Of a stretch of DNA of 58,674 bases, positions 42,789-50,640 are shown in pieces. The notes under the pieces were generated by a model that was given only the letters and a program-made list of their open reading frames with translations, was not told the origin of the DNA and made no database searches. The position numbers and the translations under genes were made by a program. The DNA comes from SKGA01 sp051819745 (GTDB lineage: Archaea > Nanobdellota > Nanobdellia > Woesearchaeales > SKGA01). The DNA lies in NCBI GenBank assembly GCA_051819745.1, contig JBNJGO010000002.1:1-58674 (forward strand). The letters are read 5' to 3'. Each line of letters begins with the position of its first letter. The first letter of the stretch is position 1.

Positions 42789-43400
42789 ATGTACGGTGCA
42801 CAAAATTTAATTCAAACTATGCAAGGTTATGGGATATTTGATGTTATACTTCCATTTATACTGATATTCACAATAGTGTTTGCAGTTCTTGAGAAGATTA
42901 AATTATTATCAAAAGAGGATGGTCGAAACAGAAAGTATTCTTCCATGATAGCTTTGGTTATGTCGATGTCTGTTATCGTGCAACACGTTCTTGGTTATGG
43001 ATCGCGGTTTTTTGGTGGGGAAAGTGTTGTTACTATCATCAATAACGCGCTTCCTCAAGTGAGTTTGCTTCTTGTCGCGATTGTTATGATGCTTCTTACT
43101 ATAGGATTGTGGACTGGTAAACGTGCTGATGGTTCGAAAGGAGCAGGAGCATGGTTTACGTTAATTTCAGCTGCTTTAGTGGTTATTATTTTTGTCGCTT
43201 CAATAGGTTGGTGGAACGCGCCCTATTGGCTTACAGGGCTTCTTAATAGTCAAGTAATAGCTTTAGTTATTGCAATACTTATTTTCGGTCTTATTATAAA
43301 GTGGATTAGTTCGCCTGAGAAAAAAGATAAAGACAAGAAGAAAGATAATAAAGCTATGGAAAATTTCAAGGAATTTTTAGGTGGAGATGGCGACAAATAA
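42789..43400 (+). CDS. Small polytopic membrane protein, member 2 of an array of three
   Basis: The 203-residue protein opens GYGIFDVILPFILIFTIVFA followed by VLEKIKLLSKEDG, clearly homologous with member 1. Further segments lie at about 58-75, 85-110, 120-145 and 150-175, with the conserved PYWLTGLL. The tail is strongly charged (KKDKDKKKDNKAMENFKEF). Between members 1 and 2 is a 68-base gap with TATTTAAATC (42728-42737), so an internal promoter is possible. GTGAGG lies before the ATG. Confidence 0.7.
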   Translation: MYGAQNLIQTMQGYGIFDVILPFILIFTIVFAVLEKIKLLSKEDGRNRKYSSMIALVMSMSVIVQHVLGYGSRFFGGESVVTIINNALPQVSLLLVAIVMMLLTIGLWTGKRADGSKGAGAWFTLISAALVVIIFVASIGWWNAPYWLTGLLNSQVIALVIAILIFGLIIKWISSPEKKDKDKKKDNKAMENFKEFLGGDGDK

Positions 43401-43419
43401 ATTCGAGGTGTGTATGTAG

Positions 43420-44076
43420 ATGACAAGTTTTGCTGATTTGACGGTAATGCAACATTTTTCAGGAGTGTTCATCTTTTTTTTGGTGTTTGTAGTTGTATAT
43501 GCGTTGCTTCAGATGACAAAACTGTTTAAAGGTGTTGAAGGTTCGAAAGGAATTTATGCTATCGTCTCAGTTGTTATCGCTTTTATTGCAACATTATCGC
43601 AAGGAATCACAGATATTCTTTCGACCATGACACCATGGTTTGTTGTTCTCATCATCTTTTTGTTTCTTGTCGTTTTCGTTCTTAAAATATTTTCAGGATC
43701 AGAAAGCGAGGGGTTTGCTTCGGTTTTGAGTGAGAATAAAGCCGTTACATGGGTTCTTGTTGGAGTGTTTGTTATTATACTTATTGTTTCAATAACATCA
43801 AACACCACACCAAATACCCAACAGCAAATTCCTGGTTCGACCAACAACACATCTGAACAACAAGTAGTCCAAACAACTAATCCTGGTCAAGGACAACCAA
43901 ATACCATTACAGTCACAAACACCGTGGATGAACAATCGACATCCTCGCAGTCAAGTTCCTCTTCGACAGGTCACGATGTTTTAAAGACTATTTTACATCC
44001 TCAGATGCTTGGAGTGTTATTATTGCTTTTCATCGCAGGGTTTACAATACTTTTACTCACAAGATCAAATCAATAA
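43420..44076 (+). CDS. Membrane protein, member 3 of the array, with extra linker and C-terminal anchor
   Basis: The first half resembles members 1 and 2 in degenerate form (FSGVFIFFLVFVVVYALLQM with TKLFKG). It has segments at about 14-31, 45-62, 70-92 and 105-125. A polar Thr/Gln/Ser/Asn linker (about 127-185) follows, probably outside, then a last membrane segment (MLGVLLLLFIAGFTILLLTR). It begins 19 bases after member 2 with GAGGTG upstream. A complex of the three proteins is inferred from co-transcription. Confidence 0.68.
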   Translation: MTSFADLTVMQHFSGVFIFFLVFVVVYALLQMTKLFKGVEGSKGIYAIVSVVIAFIATLSQGITDILSTMTPWFVVLIIFLFLVVFVLKIFSGSESEGFASVLSENKAVTWVLVGVFVIILIVSITSNTTPNTQQQIPGSTNNTSEQQVVQTTNPGQGQPNTITVTNTVDEQSTSSQSSSSSTGHDVLKTILHPQMLGVLLLLFIAGFTILLLTRSNQ

Positions 44077-44123
44077 TCAACAGTTGTATGTTAAAAATCA
44101 TTTTTTATAAGAGGTGAATCCAT

Positions 44124-44579
44124 ATGAATTATAATCAAAACGGACAAAATCAAGGGCAACAAACAATGCCACCCCCTCCAGGTTCTCCACAAAATAAAAA
44201 TAATACTCAAGGACAAGAGATGCCAGGAGCAGATCAAGTTTCTAATGAAGAGCTTATTGAAGCAATCATTGATGAAAAGTGGCGTGAATTGGAAAAAGAT
44301 ATTCAGAAAATTATTGATTGGAAAAATAATACTGAAAAACGTATTACAACCATGGAGGAAAAAGTTACTTCTATAAAACAAGATTTTGATAAGCTTCATG
44401 AAAATATTCTTGGTAAAGTAGGTTCGTATGATGAGCACATTCAAAATGTTCATAGCGAGTTAAAAGCGATGGAACAAGTGTTTGCTAAAGTACTCCCTGT
44501 ATTTACTGAGAAGGTGAATGAGTTATCAAATATTTCAGACACTATGAAATCAACCTTGGATTCTAAGAATTCAGAGTGA
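44124..44579 (+). CDS. Coiled-coil protein reminiscent of archaellum protein FlaC
   Basis: Residues 1-40 are a Gln/Pro/Asn-rich flexible part (QTMPPPPGSPQNK). The remainder is a long helix/coiled coil: LIEAIIDEKWRELEKDIQKI, IDWKNNTEKRITTMEEKV, and the final ELKAMEQVFAKVLPVFTEKV then NELSNISDTM. The end (E..F...LP.F...V.EL..I) resembles FlaC/FlaCE-type archaellum accessory proteins, but no archaellum motor genes are near. GAGGTG precedes the ATG. It is the last of the array and ends 9 bases from the converging 44589 gene. Confidence 0.6.
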   Translation: MNYNQNGQNQGQQTMPPPPGSPQNKNNTQGQEMPGADQVSNEELIEAIIDEKWRELEKDIQKIIDWKNNTEKRITTMEEKVTSIKQDFDKLHENILGKVGSYDEHIQNVHSELKAMEQVFAKVLPVFTEKVNELSNISDTMKSTLDSKNSE

Positions 44580-44588
44580 AAAGAAATT

Positions 44589-45104
44589 TTAGTCGTTGAT
44601 AATTGGTGCTTCACTATCTGTGTTGGATGGATTATTTTTATTATTATTTTGTTGATTTTTTTTAGAAGAGGTAGTTTCGAATTGTTTTCTTAGAAATGCA
44701 TTAAGTTCGTCTCTAGTCACAAAATCCATTGGATTCCAGAAGCCAACATAATTTTTGAGGGTGTTGAATTCTGTCCTTGGAGTGAAATGTTGTATTTCAT
44801 CAGAAAGGAGCGTGAGTTTTTCATTGACCTCTTTGATCATTTTTTTGAGCTCTAGAATGTCATCATTGATAAGACGGAGTTCTTTTTGAGATTCTTTTTC
44901 TAGATCAATAATATTTTGTTCTGAAAGGCGTGTTTTTTTTCTGACAATAATATATCGTTCTTCAAGAATTTTCATTCTCGTCGCAACATCATTAATTGAT
45001 TGTTGGGGCGTGGCAAAACGAGATTGTTGAGATCCTTTATGTTTTTGTACGTGTTTTTTTGGATCCGGTTGGTTTGGGAATAATTGTGGATTTGAATCTG
45101 GCAT
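44589..45104 (-). CDS. Coiled-coil protein, convergent to the membrane array
   Basis: The 171-residue protein has a disordered basic N-terminus (1-40, PDPKKHVQKHKGSQQSRF), a long coiled coil (45-105, MKILEERYIIVRKKTRLSEQ and LINDDILELKKMIKEVNEKL) and a small conserved block YVGFWNPMDFVTRDELNAFL, then an Asn-rich tail. It may pair with the 44124 protein since both are coiled coils placed end to end. Family not recognised with certainty. GAGGTGAGTGA precedes ATG 45102-45104. Confidence 0.62.
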   Translation of the reverse strand: MPDSNPQLFPNQPDPKKHVQKHKGSQQSRFATPQQSINDVATRMKILEERYIIVRKKTRLSEQNIIDLEKESQKELRLINDDILELKKMIKEVNEKLTLLSDEIQHFTPRTEFNTLKNYVGFWNPMDFVTRDELNAFLRKQFETTSSKKNQQNNNKNNPSNTDSEAPIIND

Positions 45105-45177
45105 TCACTCACCTCGTAGTAATAAAGATAATCGTCATATAAATATGTTGCGACTGATAAATCGTGCTTGACAAGCA

Positions 45178-46866
45178 TTAGTCCTTTGAAAGTGAAATTC
45201 CTAATTCTTTAAGTTGAGAATCTGTAACTTCGCTAGGTGCTTGTAACATCAGATCTTCCGCATCCTTGTTTTTTGGAAATGCAATTACTTCTCGAATATT
45301 TGGCATTCCCGCCAGCAACATGATCATCCTGTCAAGTCCGAATGCTATCCCTCCATGTGGCGGAGCCCCATATTGGAATGCGTCAAGCATGAATCCGAAT
45401 TTCTTCCGCTGTTCTTCTTGCGATATTCCTAACGCGCTAAATACTTGTTCTTGGAGTTCTTTTGAATGAATCCGAATACTCCCTCCTCCAAGTTCAAAGC
45501 CGTTTAAAGTTAAGTCATATGCTTTTGCTTTTGCTTGTTCGGGATGTGATTTTAAAAGAGAAATACTATCGTCTTGAGGGCTTGTAAAGGGATGGTGGAT
45601 GGCTACGTAACGATTGTCTTCTTCACTCCATTCAAGAAGCGGGAAGTCAGTCACCCATACGAATTGCCACTCGTCTTTTTTGATAAGATTACACTGTTCT
45701 CCTAATTCTAATCGTAGTGCACCCAAACTTTCCTCAACAACACGAGTCGTGTCTGCAATGAAAAATAGATGGTCGCCATCTTCAAGTTCAAATGGTGGTT
45801 GGTCAATGAATTTTGAAATGCCACCTTGCAGGGTTCCGTCTTGTTGTTTACACCAAGCAAGACCTTTTGCTCCATAAATATTTACTTTCTTTGTAAATCG
45901 GTCAATGTCTTTTCTGGAGAAATCATGAGATATTCGTAATGCACGTATGCATTCAGCTTGTTGGAATATTTTGAAATCTGTTGATTTCGCCCATGAAGTC
46001 ACATCTTCTATTGGAAGGTCGAAACGTAAATCAGGTTTATCACTACCGTATTTAAGCATCGCTTGATCGTAGGTAAGTCGTTTGAAGGGTGTTTTCAGGG
46101 ATATTCCTTTGACTGTTTTCCACACATGAACAATTAAGTCTTCTATGAGAGAATAAATATCTTCTTCATCGACAAAGCTTAGTTCCATATCTATTTGTGT
46201 GAATTCTGGTTGACGATCGGCTCTAAGATCTTCATCTCGAAAACATTTGACAATTTGCATGTAACGATCAATTCCTGAGACTTGGAATAATTGCTTGTAT
46301 ATTTGCGGACTTTGAGGAAGTGCGAAGAAGTTTCCTTTATTCACTCTGCTTGGGACAAGATAATCTCTTGCTCCTTCAGGAGTGCTTTTTCCAAGAACAG
46401 GTGTTTCTATTTCTATAAATTGTTTTGAATCGAGAAAGTCCCTGACTGCTTTGATGGTCTTGTGTCGTAAGAGAAGATTGTTTTTCATCTTTTCAGTTCT
46501 CAAGTCAAGATATCTATAGGTGAGTCTTGTTTCTTCTGTTGTTTCTGGATTATTTGGATCGAGAGGGAGTGGTTTTGCGTTATTTAATAGTTTGAAAGTG
46601 TCGGCGTGTAATTCGATATCCCCTGTTTCTAGTTCTTTGTTTGGTTCGGGTTTTGTTGAAACAGTTCCAGTGACCTGTATGACAGAATGTCTTGTTGGAA
46701 GTTGTTGTGGTTTATTGAGTGTTACTTGAGTTATACCATAACGATCTTTTAGGTCAATAAATGTTAGTGATCCGTGTGTTCGAATCGTGTGAACCCATCC
46801 TGCTAGGGTTATTGTTGTCCCTTCATGTTCTTTTCGTAGTTCTCCGCATGTGTGTGTTCTATACAT
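45178..46866 (-). CDS. aspS: Aspartyl-tRNA synthetase, bacterial type
   Basis: The enzyme charges tRNA-Asp. The 562-residue length, the linker RLTYRYLDLRTEKMKNNLLL and the GAD insertion domain (about 275-400) mark the long bacterial type rather than the 430-residue archaeal type. Class II motifs: motif 2 in IVKCFRDEDLRADRQPEFTQ, with IDMELSFVDEED after it, and motif 3 in GIAFGLDRMIMLLAG. The N-terminal anticodon domain has GWVHTIRTHGSLTFIDLKDR, with His where E. coli has Leu30; His there is typical of non-discriminating forms that also charge tRNA-Asn. GAGGT of its ribosome site lies inside the end of the translin gene (4-base gap). Confidence 0.94.
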   Translation of the reverse strand: MYRTHTCGELRKEHEGTTITLAGWVHTIRTHGSLTFIDLKDRYGITQVTLNKPQQLPTRHSVIQVTGTVSTKPEPNKELETGDIELHADTFKLLNNAKPLPLDPNNPETTEETRLTYRYLDLRTEKMKNNLLLRHKTIKAVRDFLDSKQFIEIETPVLGKSTPEGARDYLVPSRVNKGNFFALPQSPQIYKQLFQVSGIDRYMQIVKCFRDEDLRADRQPEFTQIDMELSFVDEEDIYSLIEDLIVHVWKTVKGISLKTPFKRLTYDQAMLKYGSDKPDLRFDLPIEDVTSWAKSTDFKIFQQAECIRALRISHDFSRKDIDRFTKKVNIYGAKGLAWCKQQDGTLQGGISKFIDQPPFELEDGDHLFFIADTTRVVEESLGALRLELGEQCNLIKKDEWQFVWVTDFPLLEWSEEDNRYVAIHHPFTSPQDDSISLLKSHPEQAKAKAYDLTLNGFELGGGSIRIHSKELQEQVFSALGISQEEQRKKFGFMLDAFQYGAPPHGGIAFGLDRMIMLLAGMPNIREVIAFPKNKDAEDLMLQAPSEVTDSQLKELGISLSKD

Positions 46867-46870
46867 AATT

Positions 46871-47491
46871 TTACCTCTTGGCCCTGTTCATTGCAATATC
46901 ATATCGTATTTGTTGAACTTTATGAAGTTGATATTTGATGCTTTCTATTTTTTTACGAAATTCTCCACTCCTAAAATTGAATTGTAAGAATAATTCATTA
47001 AGCTCGTCAATGACAGCATATATTGGAGTTATGTTTTCAAATTCTTCGTTTGTCGCATATAATAGGGCTTTTCGAGCTAGTTCTCCAGGTAAGTCACAAA
47101 GCCCCAGTAAATATTTTTCTTGAGGTATAATAAAAGATAATCCTAATTGTTCGCGAGTAGGAATCGTCTGATCGTTAAGAAATTGATAATACGCTTTTGC
47201 TTCAACAAATTCTTCCATGCATGCAGAAAGCGAACCCACTGTTTGTAATTGTGATTGTTCAATTATTGTATTTGCATCATCTAGAGATTGTTGTGCATTT
47301 GAAAGTAGTTGTTTAGCAGTTTGAAAATCGTCTCTGTGAAGAGAGTGGATGGCTCTTTTTGATTGTTGTTGTATTTGACGAGAACTGTTGATAATGTATT
47401 CTCTGTCCTTTTCAGATTGGTCTATTGATTCCTTGATTATTGATAGTTCTTTTTTGAGTGAATCGAGTTGTAAAGAGTTATTTGAAGCCAT
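46871..47491 (-). CDS. Translin-family RNA-binding protein
   Basis: A 206-residue all-helical protein. Family marks are QQSKRAIHSLHRDDFQTAKQ, MEEFVEAKAYYQFL, EKYLLGLCDLPGELARKALL and the C-terminal EFRKKIESIKYQLHKVQQIR. Translins form octameric rings that bind or cut RNA and DNA; archaeal members are related to the translin/TRAX RNase C3PO. ATG 47489-47491 lies 29 bases from TTTTATAAAT (47516-47525), a TATA box inside the end of rio1, so it can be transcribed separately. Confidence 0.88.
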   Translation of the reverse strand: MASNNSLQLDSLKKELSIIKESIDQSEKDREYIINSSRQIQQQSKRAIHSLHRDDFQTAKQLLSNAQQSLDDANTIIEQSQLQTVGSLSACMEEFVEAKAYYQFLNDQTIPTREQLGLSFIIPQEKYLLGLCDLPGELARKALLYATNEEFENITPIYAVIDELNELFLQFNFRSGEFRKKIESIKYQLHKVQQIRYDIAMNRAKR

Positions 47492-47517
47492 CGTAACAGA
47501 TATTGGTATGAGTTTAT

Positions 47518-48246
47518 TTATAAAATCTCGGGTGTTGTTCGACCAGTTATTTTTTCAAAATAAGGTTCTGGAGCAAGATAAATACCTTGTTTTTTGAAGT
47601 AGATACAGATATTTTTAAGATCTCGGTACAGAAGTTCGTCTGCTTGGTTTGAAGAGGTTGGTGTTGATTGTGAAAAATCAATGAAAACAGGTTGTTGTGC
47701 TTCGACAAGAATGTTAAAGGCGGAAAGATCTCCATGAACTAATCCTTTGGCATACAAGTCGGTTATTTTCTCAATAATTAAGTCAAAAAATCCTTGTGGA
47801 TCGTCTAATGAAGTGTTTTTTAGTTGTGGTGCCGGGTTTTTGTCATCTTGAACGTATTCCATGATAATAATATTATCCTTGAAATGATATGGTATTGGAA
47901 CTCTAATACATTCTCGTGCTAGTTGCAGGTTACGATATTCTCGTCGAGTCCATTCAAATATGACTCTTCGTTTGCTTCCTTTGAGAAGGTCGTATCGAGG
48001 ATCTTGCGAGATATAAGAATACATTTTGTTAAAATCACAATTTTCCAAACGATATATCTTCAAGACCACTAAATTGTCTTCTTTTGTTCTCGCTAGAAAA
48101 ATGTTCGCTTCTTTTCCCAGAGCAAGAGAAACTTCTAATTCTTCAAAATGACCTTGTGCAGATAGTTTTTGAAGGTTTTTGATAGTGTGTGAGTCAAAGA
48201 CTCCAGCGTATGTTTTCCATTCCTCCCTGGATCTGTTAATAACCAT
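47518..48246 (-). CDS. rio1: RIO1 serine/threonine kinase
   Basis: An atypical kinase/ATPase of small-subunit ribosome maturation. The 242-residue protein has a short N-terminal winged part, the RIO ATP loop LALGKEANIFLARTK (41-55), Lys63 in VVLKIYR, the hinge IIIMEYVQDD, catalytic VHGDLSAFNILV (about 172-183) and metal-binding FIDFSQSTP. The C-terminus is short. ATG 48244-48246 has TTTAAATAA about 28 bases upstream. It is followed by translin and AspRS in the same direction. Confidence 0.95.
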   Translation of the reverse strand: MVINRSREEWKTYAGVFDSHTIKNLQKLSAQGHFEELEVSLALGKEANIFLARTKEDNLVVLKIYRLENCDFNKMYSYISQDPRYDLLKGSKRRVIFEWTRREYRNLQLARECIRVPIPYHFKDNIIIMEYVQDDKNPAPQLKNTSLDDPQGFFDLIIEKITDLYAKGLVHGDLSAFNILVEAQQPVFIDFSQSTPTSSNQADELLYRDLKNICIYFKKQGIYLAPEPYFEKITGRTTPEIL

Positions 48247-48431
48247 AATATGTTATAAACAAGACGTTATTTAAAAAACACGCGTTTTAGAGTTGGGAAA
48301 AAAAATAGTTAAGAGAAAAAGCAAGGTAAGGATTTGAACGTTACGAACCTGAGATTAACCAAAAACGACAGTGACAACGCCAAGAAGAGGTGAAAATCCC
48401 ATAAACAAGAAAAAACAAGGAAGAAAAAAAA

Positions 48432-48542
48432 TGGGCTGGGAGGGATTTGAACCCTCGACTTCACCGTTTCAATACTTTACAAGGCGATTTGCTTTGTTGA
48501 AGTGCTTCAGCGGTGCGCTCTGCCAGACTGAGCTACCGGCCC
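48432..48542 (-). tRNA. trnF: tRNA-Phe (GAA) with a 37-nt intron
   Basis: Exon 1 is 48505-48542 and exon 2 is 48432-48467. Joined they give 74 nt: acceptor GGGCCGG/CCAGCCC, D arm GCUC-AGUCUGGCA-GAGC, anticodon stem CACCG/CGGUG with loop CUGAAGA, T arm GAGGG-UUCAAAU-CCCUC. The intron (48468-48504) is at the canonical 37/38 site and can pair internally (UUCAA with UUGAA, ACAA with UUGU). Position 5 is C and 68 is A, a mismatch in the acceptor stem. CCA is not encoded; T7 follows the 3' end. A TATA box (CTTATAAAG) lies about 34 bases upstream. Confidence 0.88.
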
Positions 48543-48568
48543 TTGAATCTAGAGATAGTGATAGTAAC

Positions 48569-48582
48569 CGCTTTATAAGGTT
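48569..48582 (-). promoter_or_regulatory. TATA box of tRNA-Phe
   Basis: On the minus strand CCTTATAAAGCGG lies about 30 bases before the tRNA 5' end at 48542, the spacing usual for archaeal tRNA genes. Confidence 0.5.
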
Positions 48583-48656
48583 TTCGACAACAAGAAGCAT
48601 CTCAAAAGAAAATCGCGGATGTTTTCTTTTTTGACAGTATTCATGCTAATTTTTAG

Positions 48657-48674
48657 TAAAGGACCCCTCCTTTA
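48657..48674. other. Perfect 7-bp hairpin TAAAGGA-CCCC-TCCTTTA
   Basis: The stem is perfect with a C4 loop, in the 280-base non-coding region (48543-48822) between tRNA-Phe and the island. No T tract follows on either strand. The rest of this region shows only the TATA-like AATATTTATATAA near 48786-48798 for the 48823 gene. Confidence 0.4.
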
Positions 48675-48822
48675 GCGTTAGATAATACTTGTTTTACAAA
48701 ATCAGAGTTTTTTGAATTATAATTTGTGATTTATAGACGTGTTGATAATAAAAAAAGTTACTCCTTTATAATGGTATCAAAAACAAAATATTTATATAAT
48801 AAATGTTTTTTGAAATATTTTT

Positions 48823-49113
48823 ATGAAAAATCAAGATGAACTATATGTTAGAAATATTGCTTCTCAAATCCCTGGAGTAACATCTAGATTAGGTACTGCA
48901 CAAGAAGATTGTGGCTATAACAAAGCAGATGTTATTTTAACGTATAATGGAAACGAGTATTATATTCAAGTATCACATACACCAAAATCAAAAAAAGAAC
49001 AAAAGAAATTATCTAAAAGAGGAACACACCCTATACACACCCATAAATTTCAAGAATTACCTTTAGATGAAAAAATAATCTATAAAAACATCGAAGAAAT
49101 AATAAATAATTAA
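48823..49113 (+). CDS. Small restriction-endonuclease-like protein (96 aa)
   Basis: The sequence opens NQDELYVRNIASQIPGVTSR and continues KADVILTYNGNEYYIQVSH. The strand-Asp-strand pattern (ADVxLxxxGxxYxIQVS) resembles a PD-(D/E)xK nuclease core in which the second acidic residue is Gln. A basic helix (KSKKEQKKLSKRG) follows. The assignment is by pattern only. It is probably leaderless, with a TATA-like element about 30 bases upstream. It lies at the start of the accessory island. Confidence 0.5.
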   Translation: MKNQDELYVRNIASQIPGVTSRLGTAQEDCGYNKADVILTYNGNEYYIQVSHTPKSKKEQKKLSKRGTHPIHTHKFQELPLDEKIIYKNIEEIINN

Positions 49114-49146
49114 CAAAAAAAAATTCTATTTTTTTATTGTTTAAAT

Positions 49147-49613
49147 TCATCTCTTAATTCCATCCAAAGTTTTCCTAAAATATTTCCCATCTTTATTTTC
49201 ACCCCAACCCCATATTGCATCTCTCCAAGAATCTTCAATTATTTCTCGAGTACCAGATTGTATTAATTTTTTTAGAACATAAGGATGTTGACGTATTTTA
49301 TGTCTCAAAATATTTTTCATCACAGATCTTTTCTTTTCATTCCAAGCAGTATCTCGAAAAGACTTATAGGAAATAGCTATTTTATGAGCATCATGTGCAG
49401 ACTTCGCAGATTTTATTTTTTCAAAAATTCCAGGATTTGTTTTAATAAATTTCATTGCTTGATACGCATGTTCTGATGTCGGAAATAGAATACCGTTATA
49501 TTCTACTTGAAATGAAGAATAATTATCAAAAATATAAATTCTTTTGGATAAAAAAATATGTTATCTTCAGCTCCAGGTTGATTTACTCGATCATGAGAAG
49601 ATTGTTGTTCCAT
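49147..49613 (-). pseudogene. NADAR-family (YbiA-like) gene with a frameshift
   Basis: The downstream frame (from 49455) gives the NADAR C-terminus: IKSAKSAHDAHKIAISYK, FRDTAWNEKKRSVMKNIL and EIIEDSWRDAIWGWGENKDG. In the same frame further upstream, without any start codon, are IYIFDNYSSFQVEYNG and ILFPTSEHAYQAMKF, the conserved N-terminal half. A second frame from ATG 49611-49613 (MEQQSSHDRVNQPGAED) gives NIFFYPKE and would join after one missing base between about 49531 and 49556, near T7 or TTT tracts. NADAR proteins remove or cut ADP-ribose or N-glycosyl compounds. It could be a real mutation or a sequencing error in a homopolymer. Confidence 0.72.
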
Positions 49614-49680
49614 AACACACAAAAAAGCAATCAATTTTATAAACATTACCCTTTATTTGGAATTAAAAAATCAATTAATT

Positions 49681-49760
49681 CCTGTTAATTACTCTGAAGG
49701 CGAGAGCGCAGCGTGGTCGTAGTAAAATCTTTGATTTTACGGAGAAGTTGAATAAAAGAG
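49681..49760. repeat. Hairpin-rich dispersed repeat, copy A
   Basis: It starts with the family end CCTGTTAA (49681-49688). GTCG (49716-49719) is followed by a perfect hairpin GTAAAAT-CTTTG-ATTTTAC (49722-49740), then GGAGAAGTTGAATAA. The same framework occurs at 56699-56732 with another stem (GGAAAT-CTTTC-ATTTCC). The module ends at the stop of the SGNH gene. Confidence 0.7.
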
Positions 49761-49762
49761 CG

Positions 49763-50371
49763 TTACAGGAGATCTAATAGTTGTTCTTTAATATGGTTGA
49801 ATATTTTTTCATGACCTTTAGTGTTTGGGTGCAGTCCATCTGATAAATCAGATCTAATTATTAAATTGAAAAGTGGAATAAAATTAATTTTGTTTTCAAT
49901 GCATTTTTTGGAAATTATATTGTTGTAATTTTTTATATCTTTGTTTTTCCAAAATTCGTTTTCATTCCAAGGTTCGGTCAGTTTTTCATCAACTTTCATT
50001 AATCCTGTAAAAATAATATTTTTAGAATATTTTTTTGCAGTTTCAATTATTTTTTGCAAATTTTCATCGAATTCTTTTTTAGATATAAATACATTATTTG
50101 GTTCATCAATATATCTTAGATCATTAGAACCAATTGAAAATAATAAAATTAAATCCTCTTTTTCAATTTGATTTATTTTATGAACATCTGATTCCAAAAA
50201 ATCTAAAACACCACGAGTGTCATTTGATGAAACAGAAAAATTGTATATTCCAACTCCTTGATCTTCATAGTTTTGCAAAAAATGAGTTTTTAATCTTTCA
50301 ACCCAACCACCTTTTTCATTATCAAAAGCACCCCATGCAATACTATCTCCAAAAACTAAAATTTTAACCAT
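49763..50371 (-). CDS. SGNH/GDSL-type hydrolase
   Basis: This 202-residue esterase-fold protein has block I KILVFGDSIAWGAF with the catalytic Ser, block III IGSNDLRYID (Gly and Asn of the oxyanion hole) and block V SDGLHPNTKGHEKI with catalytic Asp and His. No signal peptide is present, so it acts in the cytoplasm. Substrates range from esters to acetylated sugars. ATG 50369-50371 follows TTATTTAAATA by about 26 bases and is leaderless. It lies alone between repeat copies A and B. Confidence 0.92.
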   Translation of the reverse strand: MVKILVFGDSIAWGAFDNEKGGWVERLKTHFLQNYEDQGVGIYNFSVSSNDTRGVLDFLESDVHKINQIEKEDLILLFSIGSNDLRYIDEPNNVFISKKEFDENLQKIIETAKKYSKNIIFTGLMKVDEKLTEPWNENEFWKNKDIKNYNNIISKKCIENKINFIPLFNLIIRSDLSDGLHPNTKGHEKIFNHIKEQLLDLL

Positions 50372-50425
50372 ATTAATTTGATTTATTTGATTATTTAAAT
50401 AGTTTGGTTCTTTTAATCAATTACG

Positions 50426-50510
50426 TTTAACATCGAAGTTAAGGAGAGTTTCGACTGAAAGGAGGAATTCGGGCGGAGTCCGCAATACAGAAAAGTTAAA
50501 TTCCTGTTAA
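50426..50510. repeat. Hairpin-rich dispersed repeat, copy B (85 bp)
   Basis: TTTAACATCG at the left and CCTGTTAA at the right bound it. It shares TTAAGGAGAGTTT and AATTCGGGCGGAGTC with copy D, which also is 85 bp. Inside, TTTC-GACT-GAAA replaces copy D's longer stem. GCGGA-G-TCCGC forms another small hairpin. The adjacent 50511-50580 has no gene. Confidence 0.75.
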
Positions 50511-50640
50511 TTTCATCCGACCAAAGGGAAGACCTAAAATTTAGTGCAACGATGCCAAAGGCAAAAAAATAAAGTCATAAATCCAGTTTATATACTATTA
50601 AAGAATACCTAAAAATAATATTAAAAAAAAAATAAAAAAA

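Noticed and set aside
44124..45104. Archaellum operon
   Set aside because: Only one coiled-coil protein resembles FlaC; no FlaI, FlaH, FlaJ or archaellin genes are nearby.
48329..48362. T-loop-like GGATTTGAAC followed by GAGATTAACC near tRNA-Phe
   Set aside because: The flanks do not form T, anticodon or acceptor stems; at most it is a decayed tRNA fragment.
48432..48542. Integration site with duplicated tRNA end
   Set aside because: No second copy of the tRNA 3' end and no integrase gene were found up to the window edge.
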